Below, piece after piece: positions 17,724 through 28,000 of a stretch of DNA of 32,014 bases. This stretch comes from Sphingomonadaceae bacterium. GTDB taxonomy: Bacteria > Pseudomonadota > Alphaproteobacteria > Sphingomonadales > Sphingomonadaceae. The notes beneath the pieces were generated by a model. It searched no databases. It was not told where the DNA came from and worked only from the letters and a program-made list of their open reading frames with translations. Positions within the stretch are counted from its first letter, which is position 1; each line of letters opens with the position of its first letter. Where the stretch lies: assembly GCA_019090585.1 (NCBI GenBank), contig JAHRVR010000122.1, positions 1 through 32,014 of the forward strand, read 5' to 3'. The translations under genes were made by a program, and so were the position numbers.

Positions 17724-19856
17724 TCAAACCTTCTGGCCCGCGCTGGCTGACGCGATGACCTCGTCACGCGGACCGTCGGCAACAATTCGCCCCTTGTCCA
17801 GTACGATCAGGCGGTCGCACACGCTGAAAAGCGCCGGGCGATGGGTCGAAATGATCAATGTCTGATCGGGTGTCAGGGATTGGGACAACCGATCCACAAA
17901 GAGTTTCTCTGTCTGGCTGTCCATCGCCCCGGTAGGCTCATCAAGGAACAAGAGCCGGGATGGCGAGACGAAGGCACGGCTCAAGGTCAAGAATGCCCTC
18001 TGCCCGCCCGAGAGGCGAATACCGCTCTCTCCGACGGCGCGGTCAAAACCGCCAGCGTCGCGAGACAAGAATTCGTCCGCGCCAATACGCCGCAATGCCT
18101 CGATCAGCTCCTCGTCGCTGGGACGGTCTGAACCAAGGCTGAGATTGTCCTTGATTGTCCCGCTGAACAAGTTGGCGTCCTGGCCGACGAACCGCATCGC
18201 CATTCGCAGATCCTGAGGCCTATATTGCTGACTGTCGATGCCGTCGACCAACAGCGCGCCTTCGCTTGGCTGATAGAGCCCGCACAGGATCCGCCCGAGT
18301 GTGGACTTGCCCGATGCGACGCGCCCGATGACGGCAATGCGTTCGCCCGGATTGATTTCAAGATTTAGTTCGCTGAGCGAAGGGCCCGATGCATCGGGGT
18401 ATGAAAAGCTCAGCCGCTCCAGCTTGAGGTGAGCCGAGCGCACTTGCGGCGCAACCGATGCGCTGCCCATGCGCCGCTCATCGCTTTCGCCCCAAAGTGT
18501 CTGGATCGATTCGAGCGCATGCAACGCCTGCTTTCCGCGCGTCAGCAGGAAGGCAAATTGCCCCGCCGGGGCAAGCGAACGCGAGGCCAGCATGACAATG
18601 GCGATGATCGCCCCCATCGTGATCTTGCCCGCAGCAAACAGGTAATAGCCGCCTACGACGAGGGATATGCTGGTGAGCTGCTGACACGTGGCCGCAAGGC
18701 CGATGGCCGTGGAACTGATATCGCGCAGCCGCCGTTCCGATTGCGCGCCAAGCTCTGCAAGCCGGCGCCAGCGCCCGAGCATGGTGCCTTCGCCAGCCAC
18801 ACTCTTTAGCGTTTCGATGCCGGAGATCGATTCGACCAGCAATGTCTGCTGCAATCCGCGGTCCGCCTGCGCCTCTATCGCCGCTTCGGACACTTTGCGT
18901 TGCAAGCGCAAACCCATCACCAGCATCGCTGCGGCTATGACGATTGGCACCAACGCCAGCCAGCCCGCGATATAAGCTATCAGTGCGATGAAGAAGACCA
19001 TGAAGAACAGATCGACGATCAGGACGATCGTCGTCGACGCGAAGAAATCGCGCACAATGGCGAATTCACTAACCCGGGCGACCATGTTTCCGGTGTAACC
19101 CTTGCGGGCAGCAAGCGGCGCCGAAAGCACTTTCGAATAGATTTTCTGCGATAGCTTGAGGTCCAGATCGCGCCCCAGTCCATCAAGCACCTTGGTCCGC
19201 GCGCGTCGCAGGGAATAATCCAGAATGAAGGCAATGAGAACACCCGAAGCCAGAACCCAGAGCGTGGCCTGCGCGCGGTTGGGGATCACCCGATCATAGA
19301 CGTTCATGGTGAACAGCGGCAGAGCCAGTGCCAGCACGTTGATGAGCATTGAAGCCACCAGCACCGGCCTGAAATCGTGGCGCAGCTTGTAAACTTCGCT
19401 CCAGAACCAGTGCGTTCGCGCATTTTCCTGCCACGGCTGGCCTTCGGACCGTATCGCCGTCGCATCGCCAAAAACCGTGGCCATCCAGCCGGTATATTCC
19501 GCCTGAACTTCTCCGGCAGGCTCCCACCGGGCTTCGTCCGACGCAGGCCGCCAGACCAACATGTCTCCTTCGCGATAGTCTTCAATGACGGCAAGAGCGC
19601 CGCCTTCAAGAGAAACGATCGCGGGATAGTGCTCAACCTGGCGTGGCAACTTGGGCAGTTTGCGCGCGTCGCAATTGAGGCCGAGAATCTCGGCAGCCGG
19701 CTCCACCTGATGCCGGGGGAGCTGGCCATCGCCGCCGCGTACAAGGCTGGAGAACAGTGTAGGCGCAAAACCCACGCCGAAGCGATCCGCCAACCTGTCC
19801 AGACAGGCGATCAGCGGATCGGCGTGGCGCGCTTCATGGTCTGGCCCATCGGCCAT
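17724..19856 (-). CDS. Type I secretion system permease/ATPase (LapB-like, with degenerate C39-like domain)
   Basis: 710 aa; Walker A GRVASGKSTLGRIL, signature RLSGGQRAFLTLSRAF, Walker B RLLFLDEPTGAMD; ABC membrane region FTMNVYDRVIPNRAQATLWVLASGV; N-terminal domain has no catalytic Cys in the expected place. Confidence 0.94.
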   Translation of the reverse strand: MADGPDHEARHADPLIACLDRLADRFGVGFAPTLFSSLVRGGDGQLPRHQVEPAAEILGLNCDARKLPKLPRQVEHYPAIVSLEGGALAVIEDYREGDMLVWRPASDEARWEPAGEVQAEYTGWMATVFGDATAIRSEGQPWQENARTHWFWSEVYKLRHDFRPVLVASMLINVLALALPLFTMNVYDRVIPNRAQATLWVLASGVLIAFILDYSLRRARTKVLDGLGRDLDLKLSQKIYSKVLSAPLAARKGYTGNMVARVSEFAIVRDFFASTTIVLIVDLFFMVFFIALIAYIAGWLALVPIVIAAAMLVMGLRLQRKVSEAAIEAQADRGLQQTLLVESISGIETLKSVAGEGTMLGRWRRLAELGAQSERRLRDISSTAIGLAATCQQLTSISLVVGGYYLFAAGKITMGAIIAIVMLASRSLAPAGQFAFLLTRGKQALHALESIQTLWGESDERRMGSASVAPQVRSAHLKLERLSFSYPDASGPSLSELNLEINPGERIAVIGRVASGKSTLGRILCGLYQPSEGALLVDGIDSQQYRPQDLRMAMRFVGQDANLFSGTIKDNLSLGSDRPSDEELIEALRRIGADEFLSRDAGGFDRAVGESGIRLSGGQRAFLTLSRAFVSPSRLLFLDEPTGAMDSQTEKLFVDRLSQSLTPDQTLIISTHRPALFSVCDRLIVLDKGRIVADGPRDEVIASASAGQKV

Positions 19857-19895
19857 GGCTTACCCTCTTTCGAACTGCCAAGCTGCCCGTTGCAG

Positions 19896-21293
19896 TCAGG
19901 GCACCGTGCGGTACTGAAGCTCCGCAGGTGCGGAAGGCCCGTAGTTATACTCCTCGCGCTCATTCTCACCGGCCCCCGCACCCGGCTCGATCTCGAGGCC
20001 GGAAAGGAAACGGTTGGTCGCCGCGAGTGTCTGATACTGGGCGAATATCCTTGAAAATTTCGCCGACTCCAGACGGACTTGCACACTGTAGCGCGTATTC
20101 TGTGCATCCAGCACATCGAGCAGCGAACGTCTCCCGACGTTGAACTGGCTGCGATAGGATAGCAGCAAGTCATCACTGACCGTGCTCTGGCGGGCAAGTT
20201 GCTCGGTCACGCGGGTCTGCGTCTTGAGCTGCGACCAGGCATTGCGAACATCTTCCTCAGCCTCGCGCTCCACTTCATGAAGCCGATAGCGAGTCCCGCT
20301 CGCGCGGCGCACCATCTCCTGATACTTCGCGCGATTAATACCACCATCGAAGATGTTCCAGCGCATGAAGACACGGGCCTGCAGGTCGGTTGTTTCCCCC
20401 CTGAAGCCGTCGATATCCTCACCGTATCGGCCCCTCGCATCGACGCCAATCTCAGGATAAAGATCGCCCTTGGCGCTGCGGGACAGCGCATGCGCTGCGT
20501 CGACATCAGCCTTGGCCTCGCGGACTCGCGGATTGTTGGCACGTGCAATCCCGACAGCCTCGTCAAGGTTGGTCGGCATCCGGGCCGCGAGTTCCGGCGG
20601 CAACTGGACCTGGGAAATGTGGAGACCAGTCAGCTTTTGCAGTGCGTTCTGCGATTCTGTCAGCGACTGTTCGGCCTGGGTCTGGCGAACAAGTGCAGCC
20701 TGAAGACGTTCCTCAGCCTGCTGCTGGTCAGCAATTGAGATCGACCCCTGTTCAACACCGCTGGACAAGTCGCCCACCAGCACCCGGTGGAAACCGACAT
20801 TATCCTGACTGGCCGCAACAACGCGTTGCTGCAACAGCACGCCAAGGTATTGGCGCGCGACCTGCAATGCCACGAACTCGGAGCGTTCGAGGACACGAAG
20901 CGATGCCCCGTCGACCCGCGCGGCCTGACGGTGCAATTCACCGCGGCGCCGGCCAAAATCAAACATAACCCATTCCGCGCTGCCTTCGGCCCCGATCGGA
21001 TAGAGTTCATTGTCGGCAATGCCGAGCGATCGCCTTGTCGGGTTCTTCAGGCTGCGGATTCCCGCAGACCCTTCAATGTCCGCACGTGGCAGGAACAGGC
21101 CCTGTGCCTGCTTGCGTTCGAATTCGATCGCTTCCTTGTTGTATTGCGCCTGCGCGATGCTCGGATTTGCGCTCATCGCAACCGCAATCGCTTCTTCGAG
21201 GCTCACGGCTCCGCCGCCCTGGGCAAGTGCCGGCATGGCAGTTCCGGAAAGCAGAACTGCGGCACCGGCGGCGAAGAGTTTGTTCTTCAGCAT
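19896..21293 (-). CDS. TolC-family outer membrane protein (type I secretion)
   Basis: 465 aa; signal peptide MLKNKLFAAGAAVLLSGTAMPALAQ, AIAVAMSANPSIAQAQYNKEAIEFERKQAQGLFLPRADIEGSAG, YRSQFNVGRRSLLDVLDAQNTRYSVQV. Confidence 0.93.
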   Translation of the reverse strand: MLKNKLFAAGAAVLLSGTAMPALAQGGGAVSLEEAIAVAMSANPSIAQAQYNKEAIEFERKQAQGLFLPRADIEGSAGIRSLKNPTRRSLGIADNELYPIGAEGSAEWVMFDFGRRRGELHRQAARVDGASLRVLERSEFVALQVARQYLGVLLQQRVVAASQDNVGFHRVLVGDLSSGVEQGSISIADQQQAEERLQAALVRQTQAEQSLTESQNALQKLTGLHISQVQLPPELAARMPTNLDEAVGIARANNPRVREAKADVDAAHALSRSAKGDLYPEIGVDARGRYGEDIDGFRGETTDLQARVFMRWNIFDGGINRAKYQEMVRRASGTRYRLHEVEREAEEDVRNAWSQLKTQTRVTEQLARQSTVSDDLLLSYRSQFNVGRRSLLDVLDAQNTRYSVQVRLESAKFSRIFAQYQTLAATNRFLSGLEIEPGAGAGENEREEYNYGPSAPAELQYRTVP

Positions 21294-21313
21294 GATCCTA
21301 ACTCCTTGCCAAT

Positions 21314-22018
21314 TTACTGAACGGTAACTTCAACCCGACGGTTCGTCGGATTGCGTTCGCCGTCCAAGGTCGGCACTTTCGGCTCGCCTTCACCCCGGCC
21401 AGATACTGCCATCTGGCCAGCGGCAAGCCCCTTGGCTCCCAGAAGGTCAGCAATCGCGTTGGCGCGGGCGACAGAAAGAACGTCATTATAAGCGTCACTG
21501 CCCGAGCGATCGGTATGCCCGGTCACGACAAGACCGGACCATCCACAGCCGTTGAAATTGTTCACGACCGAATCCAGAGTTTGCGAGGCATCGACCCCCG
21601 GCACGGCGCTGTCCCAATCGAAGAAGACAATACCGGCGACGGGCTGACTACACAACGTATCTGGCACCAGCGGTGGAGGCGGTGGCGGCGGCGGAACAAA
21701 TTTCATCCGCTCTGCAGCATCGACGCATTTGCCAATGCTGACCGGATCCTTGGTGCTGCTCTTCAGAAAACCAAGGGCGATGCCGCACTGGGCCTTTGCC
21801 TGACTGGCCCACATATACTGGGAAGTATCCGCCGATACGACGCCTGCATCCTGAGTCAGGGCAAGTGCCGCATCATAGCGCTGCTGAACTTCCCCACGCA
21901 GCGAGGCTATGCCCATGGCCATAAGGTCATCCGCCGTTGTCTGCGCCGCTGCCACACCGGGCAACGCCAGAGCTATCACGGCAGCGCCCAGGGCCATGCC
22001 TGAACGGTTAGATCGCAT
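21314..22018 (-). CDS. OmpA-family protein with polyproline linker
   Basis: Signal peptide, PPPPPPPPLVP linker, and C-terminal GIVFFDWDSAVPGVDA...LVVTGHTDRSGSDAYNDVLSVARANAIADLLGAKGL...GRGEGEPKVP...NPTNRRVEVTVQ (OmpA-like peptidoglycan-binding domain). Confidence 0.93.
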   Translation of the reverse strand: MRSNRSGMALGAAVIALALPGVAAAQTTADDLMAMGIASLRGEVQQRYDAALALTQDAGVVSADTSQYMWASQAKAQCGIALGFLKSSTKDPVSIGKCVDAAERMKFVPPPPPPPPLVPDTLCSQPVAGIVFFDWDSAVPGVDASQTLDSVVNNFNGCGWSGLVVTGHTDRSGSDAYNDVLSVARANAIADLLGAKGLAAGQMAVSGRGEGEPKVPTLDGERNPTNRRVEVTVQ

Positions 22019-22050
22019 TTTCAGTCCCCTTATTGCAGTCTCGATGCATC

Positions 22051-25000
22051 CTAGGCAGCGGCCGCAGCCGCACTTAACTCCTCGGCCATATCATTGAATT
22101 CAAATGCTCCCTGGCCAACAGCAGGCACGCTATCGACGTCAGTTGCAAGCAGTAACTGCAACCCATCAATACTGCCTTCCGTTGAATCGGCCTCCCCGCT
22201 GCCAAGTTCGTCGATCAAGTGATCAACGAAGTTCTCCCCCTCAGCCTCGACGATTGCTTCACCAAGATAGTCGAGATCGCCGGAGGCGTCTTCGACCGGC
22301 GTTACCTGTGAGAGCAACAGCAGGCTCTGCATGACTTCGCCGCCATCCGAGTTGCCGCCGGAAACAAGGTCGCTCGATGCCTCCACATGGCTTTCCGAAG
22401 GCGATTCGTCTCCGGAGCCGCCGGAATAATGATCGATAAGATCAGCCAATCCAGCATCCGACATTTCGCCATCGGAAACTTCCGAGGAAGAGCTTCCGCC
22501 ATCGCCAGCGAGTTCGCCGGTGGCATCGCCGAGATATATCTGCGAACTGATACCCGCCTCTTCGCCACCATCACTGGCGACGGTTTCGGACAGCGCCGCC
22601 ATGGGCACGTCCCGGGGCGAACTGTCAGTTGTAACCGTTCCCTTTGCCTCCGCATCAGGTGCCTCGACCAGCAGCGCGCTCGCCATCACGCCCGCTGCGA
22701 TCGCAGCATTGGTAATTTCAAGGCTGCGTGTCTCGATCTTCTGCGCGCCGACTGCAAAGCTGGCATCGGCCAGAACGCCAGTGGCGCCGCCAGCCGTTGT
22801 AAAGGCAGCCTCTCCATGGACGGTCACATCGCCATCCGCAGCACTGTAGCCCTCGCCATCCGAGGTCAGCTCAATCGAGACGATGCCAAGATCATCCAGC
22901 GAGCGGAACTCGCCTGCATCAGTAACGCCATCGCTATCCGCATCCTGCCAGACGCCAAAGTCGCCCCATGCCGCATCGGCAGAGGTCAGAACGCCATCGT
23001 CATTGCCGTCGTAGGCTTCGCGCACGCCTTCGAGGTCAGTCGCAGCGCCGGGCGCGTCGTCGGAAAAGACAATGTCCAGACCCTGCGCCGTCTGACGCGC
23101 CAACAGCCCGTCATCTGCACCGGCCCAGGCCGTCGCGACCAGACCTGTCCCATAATCGAAGGTTACACCTGCATCCTGCGAAAGGAATTCAACGCCGTCA
23201 CCATCGAGATCGAGAACGACGGGATTCACCACCACCGGATTAAGGGTGATATCCAGATCGCTGGTCGCAGTCTTGTCACCGTCTTCGTCCATAATCAGGA
23301 GGGGAACGGAGAACTCGACCGGGCTTTCGGTTTCGACAGCAGCACCAAAGCCACCGAACTTGATAGAATTACCGCCGTCTAGCGGGTCTTCATTCGTGGC
23401 TTCAAGCGTCGTGTATCCGTCCGCGGTGTAGATCGCGATTGTCGTCGTCAGCTGTTGATTGCTGTTGCCGTTGGCGCCTGTAACATTGGTGACCAGGACG
23501 CTCAGGCCATCAAGCTGATAACCGAAAGTCTCGCCGCCGACAGACACGTTTTGAGATAATCCCGTGGGCGTCAAAAGCGTGCTCTCGTCATTATTGTAGA
23601 AAATGACGATATTGGTGATCGCCTCTTGATCACCGTCTCCGACGACGTTGTTGGCATCGTCAGCCCCTTCGTCATCGAAAGCTTCGAAGCGCATGGTCGT
23701 ACCAGACGTCGATTGGCGGAAGCTGATTGTTGCCCCGTTGGTCGTCCAATGTTCGTCGAAAGAATGGCCGTTGGTTCCGCCGATCACGTAGTTGGAGTTC
23801 GGCGGGCTTCCCGTAAGATCGACAACATAATCGAGACGGAACCCCTCGCCAGGATCAACACTTTGACCGCCCCCCACACCGCCCAGGATATTGCTGGTAT
23901 TGATTGTATCGGCTGATAGCGGCGTGATCAGCACGTCCTGGCTGTTATCGTTGACAGGAGCATCACCGCCGCCGTCACCCTGCCCGGTCGGAACGATTCC
24001 GAACCAGGCTCCATTGCCGCCGACAAGATCAAAGGCCCCAGGGTCATAGTCGATCTGGACGTTGCTATCGACCGTGCCGAAGGTGTCATCCATGTCGATG
24101 GTGTAGTTCGAATTCGCCTGGTCGAGCGTAATTGTGAAAACCGTATTCGCGCCGACTTTGCCATACAAAATCTGCCCACTCGCGGACACGTCATAAATGA
24201 TTGGCTGGAAGCCCGAGGTGAGGCCACTGCTGGCTCCTTCAAGGCTTGGATCGAAAATGACGGAGCCTCCGTCGGCACCGATATTGTTGAGGATGTTGCC
24301 ATCCCCGGGCGCGACATCGAGACTGCCCATCACCGTGCCGTCCACCGAATTTTCAAGTTCGGCAGCTTCGACAACGAAAGAAGACGGCGCATCGTCATCG
24401 AACGTGATCTGAAGCAACACATCTGAAGCCGACGGAGAGCTATCGAAGTCAACGACGTTAAACTTGATCGTCGCAACTGCATCATTGACGGTCAGGTTCT
24501 CGGTATCGTCGTCCGATTCTCCGTCACGCGTTGCATGCAGAACATTATCGAGCAACTCGACCGTATAAGTGCCGGCTGCCGTATCGGTCAGCGTCACTTT
24601 GAATAAGTCCCCGCGTGGTCCTGTCGCGGTCAGTATCGTGCCCCCGCCAGACAGTGCAAAGGAGACCGTCTCCTGACCCACAGTTGGAGTGGCGGTCAGC
24701 ATGTCGGAATGGAAACTCACCGTCACCGGCGTATCGCTGCCCGGCGAGAAATTCAGTGCGCCAGAGAACGTCTTCTCGCTCGAAGCAAGACCATCGGCAT
24801 CGTCATCCACCGTCCCCGATGACTGATCCTGGCCTTCATTCGTGTCGAGGTCATTCACAGTCGAGTTTGGATTCCCGCCAGGGAGCCCATCATCGTCGAC
24901 GAGCGCATAAGCCGTTCCGCCCGAAGGCGTTGAATCTTCGCCAATATTTACAGTTATTGTCGCGGTCGATGGATCGCCGTCGCCATCGGTAATCGTATAA

Positions 25001-28000
25001 GTGAAGCTGTCTGCGCCCACCGCGTTCTGATTTGCCGTGTAAGTGAAAGTGCCATCGTCATTGTAGACCGCCGTGCCCTGACTGGGACCGCTGGCGACGA
25101 CGACCGAGCTGGGTATAGCGTTAGTCGTATCCACTCCGTCCGCGCCAAACACGTCGTTAACAAACGCAGAGTTGATCTGATAGGCAACGCCTGCCTCTAC
25201 GTTAAAGATCCCGTCATCGTTGGCGGTTGGCACGTCGTCGACAACCTGAACGACAAGCGTATCTGCGTCCGAATCGCCATCGATGTCAGTCAGACTGACT
25301 GCGAGGTGATCAAATAGCGAGTTCTGGCCATTTGCATTCGAGTGCGCTTCGTTGTCATCCAGCGTGTACTCGTAAGTGATCTCGCCAGTGCCCGCGTTGT
25401 AACCGGTAAACTCGATCGTATTGCCAAGCTCAGACGTCGTGCCCGTGGCATTGGCCTGAAAGACACCGTTGATGAATACGTTGATCCCGTCGACAACAAC
25501 ATCATCGACACCGTCCGGTGCGGAAATGAAGAAACTGCCCGTCACGGTCGTCGATTGAGACTGATCTGATCCCTCAGGGATCACCAGATCATCTTCGTCA
25601 ACTATCGCATCCCCGCCTTGCAGCTCGGGCACCAATCCCGTGATCACCGCCGGATTGTCCGGTGGAGGCACGAAAGTATCCCCAACCAGAATGGTCAGCG
25701 TGGTCGTTGACAAATCGCCATCGGAATCACGGATAGAATAGACAAATACGTCCTGCACATCCGCGGTCACGCTGCCAGCCTGGTAGGAATAGCTGCCATC
25801 GGCATCCAGCGTGAGTGTGCCGTAGAGCCCGACAATCACTCCGCCCGTTCCGGTTGTTACGGGCGTAGTCGTATCGCCGCCAGCGGCGCGCACGCCAACA
25901 ACACCGCCCGCAGGCGAAGTCACATCGGGGCCATCCGCGCCGAACGCATCGTTGGGCAGGACATTGCCCAGGACAGTGCCCAACTCATCGACACTGTTGA
26001 AATCCGCACGGGCAATCGGAACATCGTCGACGATATCGACTGTGATCGTGCCCTCGATCACATTGCCATTGTCGTCGCTCGCTTCATAAGTGAAGACGTC
26101 TTGCGCCGGCGCTGTCTCGTGGCCGTCATTGGCATGCGGCAGATTGTCGACAGGAGTGGTCAGCGTGTACGTGTAGCTGCCATCGGCATTGATCTGGATA
26201 AGACCGTAAGTGCCTGTCGCAGTCCCGACGATTGCAAAACTTGTTGCACCGGGCACGTCGAGCGCACCCGAAACCGTTTCCAGTGTATTTCCCGGGGCCG
26301 ATCCCGTCACGATACCGGGTGCCAGATCGTCGCCGGTCTGGAAGAGATCCAGCGACGGCTCGTACACGGTCACGTTCTCGTCATCGGCAATGAGCGTAAC
26401 ATCGTCGACCGTAATCGTCAGTGTCGTGGTCGAACGGTCTCCGTCATCATCCTCGATCGTGTAGACAAAGATTTCCACTACATCTTCGGTAATGGTGCCC
26501 GGCGCCGTGACGTAAGTATAACTGCCATCGGCATTGAGGATCAGCGTGCCGTAATCGCCGAAGATTTCGGTCCCGGTCCCGGTCGTGACATCAGTTGTCG
26601 TATCGCCATCAGCCTTTCGCACGCCGATAACGCCGCCCAAAGGCGCAGTCGTTGCCGGGCCGTCAGCACCGAACGCGTCGTTGGGCAGGACATTGCCTAC
26701 AGCAGTGCCGCCTTCGCTGACGGTATCGACATCGGCAGTGGCGACCGGGATGTCGTCAATAATATCGACTGTGATGGTGCCTTCGACAGTGTTGCCGTTC
26801 GCGTCCGTCGCCAGATAAGTGAAGACATCGCCAGCTGGCTGGGTTTCCGTCCCGTCATCCGCATGCGGCAGATTGTCGAAACGGGACGTCAGAGTATAGA
26901 TAAAGTTCCCATCATTATCTATTGAAATTAAGCCATAAGTTCCTTCACTGGAGCCAACAATCTCAAATGCAGCCGCACCTGCGATCACCACGGTGCCACC
27001 AACAGTTTCATCGGTGCTGCCCGGTGTCCGCCCGGTTGTGTCTCCGGGCGCAAGATCGGCGCCATCCTGATTGAGATCCAGCGCCGCCTCATCAACAATA
27101 ACGCCAACATCATGCTGGAGCAGCGTGATCGCGGAAATATCGATAGTGAGCGTGGTGGTCGAAATGTCCCCCTCACCCTCATCGCCATCTTCGATCGTAT
27201 AGACAAATACGTCGACCACATCGGTATCGATAATGTTCGCGTCAGACTTGTATGTGTAACTGCCGTCAGCGTTGAGCACCAACGTACCGTAAAGACCGCG
27301 TATTTCGGTGCCTGTGCCAGTTTCGACGGGAGTTTCCGTATCGCCATCAGCAGCACGGACGCCGATTACACCGCCCTCAGGCGCAGTCGTTGCAGGACCG
27401 TCAGCACCAAACTCATCATTGGGCAGGACATTCCCGGTGGCCGTTCCGCCTTCGCCGACAGAATCGAAATCTTCAACGGCGGTTGGAATGTCATCGACGA
27501 TCTCAATCGCCAGAACATCCTCGGCAACGTCACCATCGGGGTCGGTCACAACGATGGGAAATGAAACCTCCGAACCGCCGGGATCAAGCGTATTGTCGTT
27601 GAGCGTATACTCGTAAGTGATCGATCCGGTCTTGGTGGCATCATCGAAGGTATAACCAGTGATGATCAGCGTGCCCACTTCATCAGACGACACGACCTGC
27701 GGCAACCCGTTGGGATCGATGACAACGCCATTGATCGTGACCGTTTCGACACCATCAAGCGAGGTGAAATCGATCGTGTTAGCCGTGATCTCCACGTCGC
27801 TTTCATCCTGCGAACCAGGAGATTCAGAATCGCGGATGACTGTGCTGGAAGCAAGACCGGCCTCCTCCACGCGGGTACCGGAGGCAATTTCGCCAACCCG
27901 CGGAACAAAAGTAATTTCCGGCTCATTGTTGATCGCCGAAAAAACTTCCTCGTCCTCGCTCTCGGGGAACGCAAGCTCAGTATATGGAAGCAGATTGCCC

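Noticed and set aside
22387-23382. Plus-strand 331-aa ORF opposite the adhesin gene
   Set aside because: Lies fully antisense to well-supported repeat-domain coding sequence; long shadow ORFs are expected in GC-rich DNA and the product has no recognisable family.
26101-26925. Plus-strand 274-aa ORF opposite adhesin repeats
   Set aside because: Antisense shadow ORF whose own sequence repeats because the adhesin repeats (compare 27112-27564).
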